NCBI RefSeq assembly: GCF_013177455.1
Contig: NZ_CP053660.1
Coordinates: 3,658,001-3,722,000, forward strand
Length of the DNA stretch: 64,000 nt
Direction: 5' to 3'
DNA from: Nocardioides marmotae
GTDB taxonomy: Bacteria; Actinomycetota; Actinomycetes; Propionibacteriales; Nocardioidaceae
A program made the translations under genes and the position numbers. The notes beneath the pieces are model-generated. The model had not been told where the DNA came from. It was given only the letters and a program-made list of their open reading frames with translations, and searched no databases. Shown here piece after piece: positions 18,115 through 26,237 of this stretch (its first letter is position 1; every line of letters begins with the position of its first letter).

Positions 18115-18681
18115 TCAGGCCTTCGCGTCGCCCTCGGGCTCCGCAGCGGCCTCGGTCTCGGCGGCCTCGTCGGAGACGGGCTCGGTGACCTCGGTCTCCT
18201 GCTCGGCGACGACGCTCTCCTCGGGGGAGGCCTCCTCGGCGAGCTCGGTCGGGCCGGTCTCCTCGGCGGGCGCCGGGGCGGCGGCGGCCGGGGCGGCCTT
18301 CGCCTTCGGGGCCGACGGGGCGTAGGCCTCGGTCACCAGCTCGATGACCGCCATGGGGGCGTTGTCGCCCTTGCGGGGGCCGATCTTGGTGATCCGGGTG
18401 TAGCCACCGGGACGCTCGGAGAAGGTCGGCGCGATCTCGGTGAAGAGCACGTGGACGACACCCTTGTCGCGGATGGTCTTGAGGACCTCTCGACGGTTGT
18501 GGAGGTCGCCCTTCTTCGCCTTGGTGATCAGCTTCTCCGCGTGCGGACGCAGCGCGCGGGCCTTCGCCTCGGTCGTGGTGATCCGGCCGTGCTCGAAGAG
18601 CTGGGTGGCCAGGTTCGCCAGGATGAGGCGCTGGTGCGCCGGGCCGCCGCCGAGGCGGGGACCCTTGGTGGGCTTCGGCAT
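18115..18681 (-). CDS. rplQ: 50S ribosomal protein L17
   Basis: Residues 1-118 are canonical L17, starting [18 protein letters not shown] and including the [19 protein letters not shown] region. The remaining 70 residues are an Ala/Glu/Pro-rich acidic tail. Actinobacterial L17 proteins commonly carry such an extension, so the extra length over the roughly 120-residue bacterial norm is expected. It is the last gene of the alpha operon, 254 bases after rpoA, and is followed by a strong terminator. Confidence 0.97.
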   Translation of the reverse strand: MPKPTKGPRLGGGPAHQRLILANLATQLFEHGRITTTEAKARALRPHAEKLITKAKKGDLHNRREVLKTIRDKGVVHVLFTEIAPTFSERPGGYTRITKIGPRKGDNAPMAVIELVTEAYAPSAPKAKAAPAAAAPAPAEETGPTELAEEASPEESVVAEQETEVTEPVSDEAAETEAAAEPEGDAKA

Positions 18682-18869
18682 GTCTCTCTCGTTCCTCCCC
18701 GGCCGTACCAGGTACCGGGGTAGTAGGCCGGAGGCGGGTTCGCCCCCGGTCAGTCCTTCAGGTCAAGCGGTGAAGCGATGCAGTCGAACCCGCGCCGGTC
18801 AACCGAGGAAGCGGCCCGAAAGCCGCCAACCGACCTGTACCGAAGCGAACGTCAACTGCGGCGCGGCAT

Positions 18870-18920
18870 CGTGTCGCCCGGCGGCGAAGCCGCGTGGAGC
18901 GAAGCTCCACAGGCGACACG
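18870..18920 (-). other. three-way-junction structure in the rpoA-rplQ gap
   Basis: Starting 15 bases after the rpoA stop, a 9-bp outer stem (CGTGTCGCC with GGCGACACG) encloses two adjacent hairpins. One is GTGGAGC-TTC-GCTCCAC (7 bp) and the other GCGGC-TTC-GCCGC (5 bp), as read on the minus strand. The whole 51-base block is nearly fully paired. It could be an mRNA processing or stability element that separates rpoA from rplQ, or a palindromic repeat. Downstream to rplQ (18869-18682) I see no gene. Confidence 0.6.
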
Positions 18921-18935
18921 CTCGCGCCATCCAAC

Positions 18936-19952
18936 TCAGTACTGCTCGTCCTCGACGAACGCGTCGTCGTCGTCGTCGCCGTACGCCGCGAGGGCGGCGC
19001 TCGGGTCGAAGCCGGGCGCGCTGTCCTTGAGGGACAGGCCCATCTCGACCAGCTTGGCCTTGACCTCGTCGATCGACTTGGCGCCGAAGTTGCGGATGTC
19101 GAGCAGGTCCTGCTCCGAGCGGCTGATGAGCTCACCCACGGTGTGGATGCCCTCGCGCTTGAGGCAGTTGTAGGACCGGACGGTCAGCTGCAGGTCCTCG
19201 ACCGGGAGGGCGAGGTCGGCGGCGAGCTGCTCGTCGACCGGCGAGGGGCCGATGTCGATGCCCTCGGCCTCGACGTTGAGCTCACGGGCGAGGCCGAAGA
19301 GCTCGACGAGGGTCTTGCCGGCCGAGGCGATCGCGTCGCGGGGACGGATCGAGGGCTTGGTCTCGACGTCGATGACGAGCTTGTCGAAGTCGGTGCGCTG
19401 CTCGACTCGGGTGGCCTCGACCTTGTAGGTCACCTTCAGCACGGGGCTGTAGATCGAGTCGACCGGCATGCGGCCGATCTCGTTGTCGGCGCCCTTGTTC
19501 TGCACGGCGGAGACGTAGCCGCGGCCGCGCTCGACGACGAGCTCCATCTCGAGCTTGCCGGTGTCGGAGAGCGTCGCGATCTTCAGGTCGGGGTTGTGCA
19601 CCTCGACACCGGCCGGCGGCGCGATGTCGGCGGCGGTGACGTCACCGGCACCGGACTTGCGCAGGTACATGGTGACCGGCTCGTCGTGCTCGGAGGAGAC
19701 GACGAGGCCCTTGAGGTTGAGGATGATCTCGGTGACGTCCTCCTTGACCCCCTCGACGGTGGAGAACTCGTGGAGGACGCTGTCGATCTTGATGCTCGTG
19801 ACCGAGGCACCGGGGATCGAGGAGAGGAGGGTTCGCCGCAGGGAGTTGCCGAGGGTGTAGCCGAAGCCGGGCTCCAGCGGCTCGATCACGAACCGCGAGC
19901 GGAACTCGTCGACGGACTCTTCCGACAGGGTGGGGCGCTGTGCGATCAGCAC
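18936..19952 (-). CDS. rpoA: RNA polymerase subunit alpha
   Basis: The 338-residue product has both alpha domains: the assembly domain (about 1-228, with [20 protein letters not shown]) and the C-terminal domain (about 245-310, with [27 protein letters not shown]). An acidic tail ends the protein ([13 protein letters not shown]). GTG at 19952 is preferred because it gives the family start [11 protein letters not shown] and has AAAGGAAA just upstream. It is the sixth gene of the alpha operon. Confidence 0.97.
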   Translation of the reverse strand: MLIAQRPTLSEESVDEFRSRFVIEPLEPGFGYTLGNSLRRTLLSSIPGASVTSIKIDSVLHEFSTVEGVKEDVTEIILNLKGLVVSSEHDEPVTMYLRKSGAGDVTAADIAPPAGVEVHNPDLKIATLSDTGKLEMELVVERGRGYVSAVQNKGADNEIGRMPVDSIYSPVLKVTYKVEATRVEQRTDFDKLVIDVETKPSIRPRDAIASAGKTLVELFGLARELNVEAEGIDIGPSPVDEQLAADLALPVEDLQLTVRSYNCLKREGIHTVGELISRSEQDLLDIRNFGAKSIDEVKAKLVEMGLSLKDSAPGFDPSAALAAYGDDDDDAFVEDEQY

Positions 19953-20030
19953 GGTGGGTTTCCTTTCCGGGCCCACCCGCTATATGACGGGCCCGAACAT
20001 CAGGTTGGCGGAAGGCTGTGGTGCGGCCAC

Positions 20031-20062
20031 GTCCGGGGCCCACCTGGCGGTGGACCCCGGAC
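20031..20062 (-). terminator. hairpin in the rpsD-rpoA gap
   Basis: A 14-bp stem with one G-U pair (GTCCGGGGTCCACC against GGTGGGCCCCGGAC on the minus strand) and a 4-base loop lies 33 bases after the rpsD stop. It has no U-tract. Partial attenuation or RNA processing, to set alpha-subunit output relative to the ribosomal proteins, is plausible. Confidence 0.5.
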
Positions 20063-20095
20063 GCAGGGTGCGCGTGGGGCGTGAGCCCGCTGCGC

Positions 20096-20704
20096 TTACT
20101 TCTTCGAGTAGAACTCCACGATCAGCTGCTCCTGGACCGGGACGTCGATCTGGGCCCGGACCGGCAGCTGGTGGACGAGGATCCGCATCCGGTTGGGGAG
20201 CGCCTCGAGCCACGCGGGGACGACGCGCTCGCCGTGGGTCTCGCGAGCCACGATGAACGGGGTCATCTCCAGCGACTTCTCCCGGACGTCGATGACGTCG
20301 TGGGCGCTCACCTGGTACGACGGGATGTCGACCTTCCGGCCGTTGACCCGGAAGTGGCCGTGGACGACCAGCTGGCGGGCGTGGCGGCGGGTCCGGGCGA
20401 ACCCGGCGCGGTAGACCACGTTGTCGAGGCGGCACTCCAGGAGCTGGAGCAGGTTGTCGCCGGTCTTGCCGGAGCGACGCGAAGCCTCGTGGTAGTAGTT
20501 GTGGAACTGCTTCTCCATCACGCCGTACGTGAAGCGGGCCTTCTGCTTCTCGTGCAGCTGGAGGCGGTACTCGCTCTCCTTGATGCGCGCGCGGCCGTGC
20601 TGGCCGGGGGGGTAGGGACGACGCTCGAACGCGCCGTCACCGCCGACGAGGTCGACGCCGAGACGGCGCGACTTCCGGGTCATGGGGCCGATGTAACGGG
20701 CCAT
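20096..20704 (-). CDS. rpsD: 30S ribosomal protein S4
   Basis: At 202 residues this is full-length S4. It starts MARYIGPMTRKSRRLGVDL and carries the S4 RNA-binding domain with LECRLDNVVYRAGFARTRRHARQLVVHGH and VNGRKVDIPSYQV. It lacks the N-terminal zinc-finger cysteines, so it is the zinc-free type. S4 nucleates 30S assembly and in other bacteria represses the alpha operon. Confidence 0.98.
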   Translation of the reverse strand: MARYIGPMTRKSRRLGVDLVGGDGAFERRPYPPGQHGRARIKESEYRLQLHEKQKARFTYGVMEKQFHNYYHEASRRSGKTGDNLLQLLECRLDNVVYRAGFARTRRHARQLVVHGHFRVNGRKVDIPSYQVSAHDVIDVREKSLEMTPFIVARETHGERVVPAWLEALPNRMRILVHQLPVRAQIDVPVQEQLIVEFYSKK

Positions 20705-20734
20705 ATCTACAAGTCTCCTGTTCTCAGCGGGCGA

Positions 20735-21142
20735 TCAGACGCGGCGGCGCTTGGGCGGGCGGCAGCCGTTGTGGGGAGCGGGCGTGACGTCCTGGATGGT
20801 GCCGACCTCGAGGCCGATCGCACCCAGGGACCGGATCGCCGTCTCGCGGCCCGAACCCGGGCCCTTGACGAAGACGTCGATCTTCTTCATGCCGTGCTCC
20901 ATCGCCCGACGACCGGCGGCCTCAGCGGCCATCTGCGCGGCGAACGGGGTGGACTTGCGCGAGCCCTTGAAGCCGACGGTGCCGGCCGAGGCCCACGAGA
21001 TCACCGCACCGGTGGGGTCGGTGATGGTGACGATGGTGTTGTTGAACGTGCTCTTGATGTGAGCCTCGCCCTGGGCGACGTTCTTCTTCTCCTTGCGGCG
21101 CACCTTCTTGGCGCCGGCCGCGTTGCGGCTCTTGGGAGGCAT
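20735..21142 (-). CDS. rpsK: 30S ribosomal protein S11
   Basis: The 135-residue protein matches S11 throughout: a basic N-terminus ([20 protein letters not shown]), [37 protein letters not shown] in pieces, and the C-terminal [18 protein letters not shown]. It forms part of the mRNA exit platform with S7 and S18. Confidence 0.98.
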   Translation of the reverse strand: MPPKSRNAAGAKKVRRKEKKNVAQGEAHIKSTFNNTIVTITDPTGAVISWASAGTVGFKGSRKSTPFAAQMAAEAAGRRAMEHGMKKIDVFVKGPGSGRETAIRSLGAIGLEVGTIQDVTPAPHNGCRPPKRRRV

Positions 21143-21210
21143 GCGGTTACTCCTTGGTCAGCTGGTCTGGGGGTGATCGATGAGGCCGTGGCTCGCCGTG
21201 CGGCGAGGGA

Positions 21211-21585
21211 TCACTTGGCCTTCTTCTTGCCGGCGACCGTGCGCTTGGGACCCTTGCGGGTGCGCGCGTTGGTCTTGGTGCGCTGACCGCGGACCGGAAG
21301 GCCCATGCGGTGACGACGACCCTGGTAGCTGCCGATCTCGATCTTGCGACGGATGTCAGCCTGGACCTCGCGACGGAGGTCACCCTCGATCTTGAAGTTG
21401 GACTCGATCTCGTCGCGGAGCTTGACCAGCTCCTCGTCCCCCAGCTCGTGGACGCGGGTGTTCGGGTTGACCCCGGTCGCCGCGAGGAGCTGCTGAGAGC
21501 GGGTACGGCCGATGCCGTAGATGTAGGTGAGTGCGATCTCGATGCGCTTGTCGCGCGGGAGGTCCACACCAACGAGGCGTGCCAT
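21211..21585 (-). CDS. rpsM: 30S ribosomal protein S13
   Basis: The 124-residue protein has the S13 helix-two-turn-helix region near the N-terminus ([25 protein letters not shown]) and the C-terminal basic tail with [24 protein letters not shown], which contacts P-site tRNA. Gap to rpmJ is 183 bases and contains two hairpins. Confidence 0.98.
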   Translation of the reverse strand: MARLVGVDLPRDKRIEIALTYIYGIGRTRSQQLLAATGVNPNTRVHELGDEELVKLRDEIESNFKIEGDLRREVQADIRRKIEIGSYQGRRHRMGLPVRGQRTKTNARTRKGPKRTVAGKKKAK

Positions 21586-21631
21586 GTGGCGTTCCTTTGC
21601 TGTTGCCGCAGAGGTGTCGGTCGTGTCGCGC

Positions 21632-21697
21632 CCTGGTCCCTCGTGGACCAGGCTCCGGCCTCTGCGCCGAAGGTGGTTGACCCGCCGGAAGGCGGGT
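21632..21697 (-). other. two hairpins in the rpmJ-rpsM gap
   Basis: CCTGGTCC with GGACCAGG (21632-21652, 5-base loop) and ACCCGCC with GGCGGGT (21680-21697, 4-base GGAA loop on the plus strand, TTCC on the transcript) lie between rpmJ and rpsM. They may mark RNA processing or partial termination inside the alpha operon. No internal promoter is obvious. Confidence 0.45.
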
Positions 21698-21768
21698 GAG
21701 CGATCACGTTGTTGTTGTTCAGTTGTGCCGGGCCCGGGGGCCGGCGACAGCGGGGGTGAGCGGTGTGC

Positions 21769-21882
21769 TCAGCCCTGGCGCTGCTTGTGGCGAGGGTTCT
21801 CGCAGATGACCATGACGCGGCCGTGGCGACGGATCACCTGGCACTTGTCGCAGATCTTCTTGACGCTGGGGTTGACCTTCAC
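21769..21882 (-). CDS. rpmJ: 50S ribosomal protein L36
   Basis: This 37-residue gene is [20 protein letters not shown] and so on, ending HKQRQG. Cys11, Cys14, Cys27 and His32 form the zinc site of the zinc-binding L36 form. The start is GTG at 21882, 28 bases after infA. Its small size makes it easy to miss. Many actinobacteria also have a zinc-free L36 elsewhere for zinc limitation. Confidence 0.97.
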   Translation of the reverse strand: MKVNPSVKKICDKCQVIRRHGRVMVICENPRHKQRQG

Positions 21883-21910
21883 TGTTCAGGCCCTTCTGGT
21901 GGGTCGGCTG

Positions 21911-22132
21911 CTACTTGTAGCGGTAGACGATGCGACCCCGCGTGAGGTCGTACGGCGAGAGCTCCACCACCACGCGGTCCTCGGGGAGGATCCGGATGTA
22001 GTGCTGACGCATCTTGCCGCTGATGTGGGCGAGAACCTTGTGGCCGTTGCTCAGCTCGACGCGGAACATGGCGTTGGGCAGGGCCTCCACGACGGTGCCC
22101 TCGATCTCGATCACGCCTTCTTTCTTCGGCAT
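21911..22132 (-). CDS. infA: translation initiation factor IF-1
   Basis: The 73-residue product is a single OB-fold: [20 protein letters not shown], then [20 protein letters not shown] and a C-terminal [14 protein letters not shown] at 22132 follows GGAGG closely (2 bases). It blocks the A site during initiation with IF-2 and IF-3. It is the first gene of the alpha operon. Confidence 0.98.
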   Translation of the reverse strand: MPKKEGVIEIEGTVVEALPNAMFRVELSNGHKVLAHISGKMRQHYIRILPEDRVVVELSPYDLTRGRIVYRYK

Positions 22133-22456
22133 GTCCTCCACAATCTGTTGTCGGTCGGTCGTCCACCGTGTTCGTGCACCGCCGGCGGTGCGGACCGCTT
22201 GCGGGTGGCCCGGGAACCTCCGGCCCGCTGTCTCCAGCGTGCCGGTGGACCTCGTGCAGCCGTCCGTGCTCCTCATTCCCGGCACACACGGACGATCGCT
22301 CGGGAGGAGCGGACGTCCGCGGGCCCCGGGCAGCCGCGAGGCGCCACGAGACAGACCCACGTTGGGCCGACGTTGCAGTCTAGGCGCACCGGCCCCCATA
22401 ACACGAATCCGTGCCGAGTGGTGCGCACGCCCCGAGCGCGCCGCGCCGGGTTCGTC
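22133..22456 (-). promoter_or_regulatory. promoter and long leader of the infA (alpha) operon
   Basis: The 324-base gap between the luciferase-like gene stop and infA has no coding sequence. The best promoter is TAGACT at 22377-22382 (minus strand), which would give a leader of about 235 bases. A TATGGG/GTGTTA region 16-18 bases further upstream is a weak -35. The leader contains the 16-bp perfect palindrome GCACCGCCGGCGGTGC (22176-22191), able to form a hairpin. The long leader may host autogenous control, but no known r-protein leader motif is recognised. Confidence 0.5.
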
Positions 22457-23509
22457 TCAGGTCGCGAGCAGCTCGAGCGTGCGCTCGCGCGCCGGGCTCG
22501 TGCCGGGCTCGGTGCCGACGTACGCCGCGGCCACCGGGCCGACCATCACCTCGTCGACGCCGTACGTCGCCGCGAGCTCGCTCACCCGGGTCCGGGCCTC
22601 CTCGGGTCCCCCGATCACCCACCGCTCGGCCATCGCGTCCATCAGCTGCTGGTGCGCCGGCGGCATCTCCGCCTGGGCCTTCTCGGCCTCCTCGACGAGC
22701 CGGCCCGGACCCAGCGGCTGGCCGGTGCGCAACGCGAGCATCATCTGCAGCTGGGGCAGCGCGAGCCGCCGCGCCTCGGCGTCGTCGTCGGCCACGACCG
22801 CGTTGACGGTGAGGAACGTGCGGGGCTCGGCGAGCTCGGGCGAGGGCCGGAAGGTGCTGCGGTAGAGCTCGAGCGCCTCGGCGGTCCCCCGGCCCGAGAA
22901 GTGGTGGGCGAAGACGTAGGGCATCCCCTTCTCCGCGGCGAGCCGCGCGGAGTAGTCCGAGGAGCCGAGCAGCCAGGTGGTCGGCACCGACGTCGCGGCC
23001 GGGGTGGCCCGCAGCTCGTGGGTGCGGCCTTGGACCGCGATGCCGACGCCGGCGGTGTCCATCATCGCCAGCACGTTGTCGACGTACTCGGGGAAGCGGC
23101 TGACCGCCTCGTCGCTGACCCCGCCCGCGCCGTGGCGCAGCGCCCAGCTGGTCACCGGGTCGGTGCCGGGGGCCCGGCCGATCCCGAGGTCGATGCGCCC
23201 GGGGAAGGCGGCCTCGAGCAGCGCGAACTGCTCGGCGACGACGAGGGGCGCGTGGTTGGGCAGCATCACGCCGCCGGAGCCGACCCGGATCCGCTCGGTC
23301 GCCGCGGCCAGCATGCCGATGAGCACCGGCGGGTTGGTGGCGGCGACGGCGGCCATGTTGTGGTGCTCGGCGACCCAGTAGCGGCGGTAGCCGAGGCGGT
23401 CGGCGCTCCGTGCCAGCGCGGTCGAGGCGCGCAGCGCGTCGGTGGTCGTCTGGTCGCTGCGGACCGGGACGAGGTCGAGCACGGACAGGGCGGGGCGGTG
23501 GTCGGTCAT
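22457..23509 (-). CDS. LLM-class flavin-dependent oxidoreductase
   Basis: This 350-residue TIM-barrel protein belongs to the bacterial-luciferase-like group. It starts with LSVLDLVPVRSDQTTTDALRAS in pieces and contains the FMN-binding segments WVAEHHNM, RIRVGSGGVMLPNHAPLVVAEQFALLEA and PGRIDLGIGRAPGTDP. Such enzymes use F420H2 or FMNH2 to hydroxylate or oxidise small organics. The gene has a possible -10 (TAGGGC, 23537-23542) and lies 83 bases after terC, separated by a hairpin. It interrupts the usual map-infA order. Substrate is unknown. Confidence 0.88.
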   Translation of the reverse strand: MTDHRPALSVLDLVPVRSDQTTTDALRASTALARSADRLGYRRYWVAEHHNMAAVAATNPPVLIGMLAAATERIRVGSGGVMLPNHAPLVVAEQFALLEAAFPGRIDLGIGRAPGTDPVTSWALRHGAGGVSDEAVSRFPEYVDNVLAMMDTAGVGIAVQGRTHELRATPAATSVPTTWLLGSSDYSARLAAEKGMPYVFAHHFSGRGTAEALELYRSTFRPSPELAEPRTFLTVNAVVADDDAEARRLALPQLQMMLALRTGQPLGPGRLVEEAEKAQAEMPPAHQQLMDAMAERWVIGGPEEARTRVSELAATYGVDEVMVGPVAAAYVGTEPGTSPARERTLELLAT

Positions 23510-23558
23510 CCCCCGGGGAACGCCGCCACCGCCCCGCCCTATTCCGGTCGGTGCCTGT

Positions 23559-23587
23559 CGCGCCTGGCCTGGTGGAGGTCAGGCGCG
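23559..23587 (-). terminator. hairpin after terC
   Basis: CGCGCCTGACCT and AGGCCAGGCGCG (minus strand; one mismatch or wobble) form a 12-bp stem with a 5-base loop, starting 5 bases past the terC stop. It probably terminates or attenuates terC transcripts before the luciferase-like gene. Confidence 0.5.
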
Positions 23588-23592
23588 GGTGC

Positions 23593-24591
23593 TCAGTCGC
23601 GCGGCTTGGGCGCCGGCGGGTCCGACGCGGTCGCGGCGACCTCGGTGTTCTCGTCGGACTTGGTCTTCGCCAGGCTCGCGGCCGCTGTGACCGCGAGGGT
23701 CACCAGGATGACCGCCAGGCTCAGCAGCGTCGGGACCTCCCAGTCCAGGATGCCGCCCTTGTACATCGCGTGGATGATCAGCTTCGCGCCGATCCACGCC
23801 AGGATGAAGGAGAGGCCCAGCGAGAGGTAGACCAGGCGCTGGAGCAGCCCGCCGATGAGGAAGTAGAGCTGGCGCAGGCCCATCAGCGCGAACACGTTCG
23901 CGGTGAAGACGAGGTACGGCTCCTGGGTGATGCCGAAGATCGCCGGGATCGAGTCGAGCGCGAAGAGCAGGTCGGTCGCACCGAGCGCGATGATCACGAT
24001 CAGCATCGGCGAGGCGAAGCGGACGCCGTTCTCCTTGTAGAACATCTTCAGGCCGAGCCACTTGTCGCCCACGTTGAGGTGCTCGCGCGCGAACGTGACG
24101 ACCTTGGAGTCCTCGGGATGCTCCTCCTCGTGCTTGCGGTAGGACCGCAGGAGGTTGATCGCGGTGTAGATGAGGAACGCGCCGAAGACGTAGAAGACCC
24201 AGCTGAAGCTCTCGATCAGCGCGTAGCCGAGCGCGATGAAGATGCCGCGGAAGATCAGCGCCAGCACGATGCCGACCATGAGGGCTTCCTGCTGGTACTT
24301 GCGCGGGACGGCCAGCGCGGACATCAGCACGATGAAGACGAAGAGGTTGTCGACCGACAGGCTCTTCTCGACGACGAAGCCGGTGAAGAAGTCGACGCCG
24401 TACTCCTGCCCGTGGAAGCCCCACGTCCAGAAGCCGAAGGCGACCGCGGCCGCCATGTAGATGATGAACGCGATGGTGCACTCGCGCATCGACGGCACGT
24501 GCGGCCGTCGGGAGATGATGATGACGTCGAAGAGCAGCACGGCACACGTGACGGTGATCGTGATGCCCCATTCGAGGGCGGAGACATCCAC
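23593..24591 (-). CDS. TerC-family integral membrane protein, probable Mn2+ exporter
   Basis: The 332-residue protein has about nine membrane spans. It carries the TerC motif pair: VVEKSLSVDNLFVFIVLMS in the first half and IIALGATDLLFALDSIPAIFGIT in the second, which supply acidic residues in membrane helices for metal binding. TerC relatives (for example Alx and MeeY/MeeF) export manganese. A candidate yybP-ykoY manganese riboswitch lies just upstream, which supports that role. GTG at 24591 follows AGGAGG. The polar C-terminal tail (ENTEVAATASDPPAPKPRD) is cytoplasmic or external and unremarkable. Confidence 0.9.
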   Translation of the reverse strand: MDVSALEWGITITVTCAVLLFDVIIISRRPHVPSMRECTIAFIIYMAAAVAFGFWTWGFHGQEYGVDFFTGFVVEKSLSVDNLFVFIVLMSALAVPRKYQQEALMVGIVLALIFRGIFIALGYALIESFSWVFYVFGAFLIYTAINLLRSYRKHEEEHPEDSKVVTFAREHLNVGDKWLGLKMFYKENGVRFASPMLIVIIALGATDLLFALDSIPAIFGITQEPYLVFTANVFALMGLRQLYFLIGGLLQRLVYLSLGLSFILAWIGAKLIIHAMYKGGILDWEVPTLLSLAVILVTLAVTAAASLAKTKSDENTEVAATASDPPAPKPRD

Positions 24592-24622
24592 AGGGTTCCT
24601 CCTGCTGGAGCGGACGAGGGAA

Positions 24623-24721
24623 CGTCAGAGGTCTCTTCCGCCGCGGACGCGACCCACGACCCCGGACCGGTGCTGATGACCGGACGTGCTGACGGAACCG
24701 CGGCGAAGGAATACTCCCCCC
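24623..24721 (-). promoter_or_regulatory. candidate yybP-ykoY (manganese) riboswitch upstream of terC
   Basis: Read on the minus strand, the block has the family landmarks in order: GGGGAGTATTCC at the 5' end, a stem, CGTCAGCACG (the L3 loop, UCAACA-like), a hairpin, then GCGGCGGAAGAGACCTC at the 3' end. The first and last blocks can pair (TTCGCCGC with GCGGCGGAA). It sits 32 bases upstream of the terC start. yybP-ykoY leaders before TerC-type exporters are established; binding of Mn2+ here is inferred. Upstream of it (24722-24829) I see no gene. Confidence 0.78.
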
Positions 24722-24829
24722 TGCAGGGCCATCCTCGCACGGGCACCGAAGCCGGCGGCCATCCGCGGCCCGCCGACGCCCCTTCGCGACTCCAGCGGGA
24801 CCCCCGCGGGCACGCGCCGGTGGGTCGGC

Positions 24830-25648
24830 TCAGCGGCCGCCGAAGGGGACGCCGAGAGCGGTCAGCGCTGCCTCGCCGCCGTCGAGCGCGGTGAGCACCC
24901 ACGCCCCGCCCTCGGTGAGGGTGAAGGTGTGCTCGAAGTGGGCGGCCCGGCTCCCGTCGTCGGTGACGACCGTCCAGTCGTCCTCGAGCGTGGAGACGTC
25001 CTTGCCGCCCAGGGTGACCATGGGCTCGACCGCCAGCGCGAGCCCGCGCACCAGCTTGGGGCCGCGGCCGGCCCGGCCGTAGTTCGGTACGTCGGGCGGC
25101 TGGTGCATCGCGGAGCCGATGCCGTGCCCGGTGTAGTCCTCGAGGATCCCGTAGGAGCCCTGGGACCGGACGTGCTTCTCCACGGCATGGGAGATGTCGG
25201 TGACCCGCCCGCCGAGGCGGGCCGCGGCGATCCCGCGCCACATGGCCTCCTCGGTCACCCGCATGAGCTCGGTGACCTCGGCCGGGACCGTGCCGACGGC
25301 GACGGTGATCGCGGCGTCGCCGTGCCAGCCGTCGACGATCGCGCCGCAGTCGATCGAGACGACGTCACCGTCGGCGAGCACCCGGTCCCCCGGGATGCCG
25401 TGCACGACCTCGTCGTTGACCGAGGCGCAGATCGACCCCGGGAAGCCGTGGTAGCCCAGGAACGACGGCGTCGCTCCCGAGGAGCGGATGTTGTCCTCCG
25501 CGATGGCGTCGAGCTCCCGGGTGGTGATCCCGGCACGGACGTGGCTGCGCAGGAGCTCGAGGGTCTCCCCCACGACCAGCCCGGCCCGACGCATCGAGGC
25601 GATCTGCTCGGGCGTCTTGATCTCGACGCCGCGGTCACGCAGGCCCAT
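24830..25648 (-). CDS. map: methionine aminopeptidase, type I
   Basis: The 272-residue protein removes the initiator methionine from nascent chains. Metal ligands of the pita-bread fold are in place: Asp in VVSIDCGAI and GWHGDAAIT, His in GHGIGSAMHQPP, Glu in LAVEPMVTLG and in FEHTFTLTEGG. The N-terminus has no SH3-binding or zinc-finger extension. It follows adk by 13 bases as the last gene of the spc-like operon. Confidence 0.97.
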   Translation of the reverse strand: MGLRDRGVEIKTPEQIASMRRAGLVVGETLELLRSHVRAGITTRELDAIAEDNIRSSGATPSFLGYHGFPGSICASVNDEVVHGIPGDRVLADGDVVSIDCGAIVDGWHGDAAITVAVGTVPAEVTELMRVTEEAMWRGIAAARLGGRVTDISHAVEKHVRSQGSYGILEDYTGHGIGSAMHQPPDVPNYGRAGRGPKLVRGLALAVEPMVTLGGKDVSTLEDDWTVVTDDGSRAAHFEHTFTLTEGGAWVLTALDGGEAALTALGVPFGGR

Positions 25649-25661
25649 CAGCCGACCACCG

Positions 25662-26237
25662 TCAGGACTGGGCCACGTCGTCGAGAGCGGCGTAGATGCG
25701 CGCCGTGACGTCGTCGACCTCGCCCATGCCGTCGACCTCCACGAGGATGCCGCGCTCGCGGTAGACCTCGATCAGCGGCTCGGTCTGCTCGACGTAGATC
25801 TCCTGGCGGCGCCGGATGACGTCCTCGGTGTCGTCGGCCCGGCCCTCGACCTGCGCGCGCTGCAGCAGGCGCTGGACGATCTCGTCGGGGTCGACGGTCA
25901 GGCAGACCACCGCGTCGAGGGAGTGACCGGTGAAGCTGATCATCCCGTCGAGCTCCTCGACCTGCGCGAGCGTCCGCGGGTAGCCGTCGAGCAGGAAGCC
26001 GGGCTTGGCGTCCTCCTCGTCGATCCGGTTGCGCACCATCCGGTTGGTGACCTCGTCGGGGACGTACTCCCCCGCGTCCATGTAGCGCTTGGCCTCGATC
26101 CCGAGCTCGGTGCCCTGGGAGACGTTGGCGCGGAAGATGTCGCCGGTGGAGATCGCCGGGACGCCGAAGTGCTCGGCGACGAACTTCGCCTGGGTGCCCT
26201 TGCCGGCACCCGGAGGACCCATCAGGATCAGCCTCAA
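25662..26237 (-). CDS. adk: adenylate kinase
   Basis: The 191-residue enzyme (ATP + AMP to 2 ADP) starts [16 protein letters not shown] with the P-loop GPPGAGKG, has GDIFRANV, and [12 protein letters not shown]. It is the short form: the LID is reduced to [15 protein letters not shown] without zinc cysteines, as in other actinobacteria. The TTG start at 26237 overlaps the secY stop by four bases. Confidence 0.97.
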   Translation of the reverse strand: MRLILMGPPGAGKGTQAKFVAEHFGVPAISTGDIFRANVSQGTELGIEAKRYMDAGEYVPDEVTNRMVRNRIDEEDAKPGFLLDGYPRTLAQVEELDGMISFTGHSLDAVVCLTVDPDEIVQRLLQRAQVEGRADDTEDVIRRRQEIYVEQTEPLIEVYRERGILVEVDGMGEVDDVTARIYAALDDVAQS

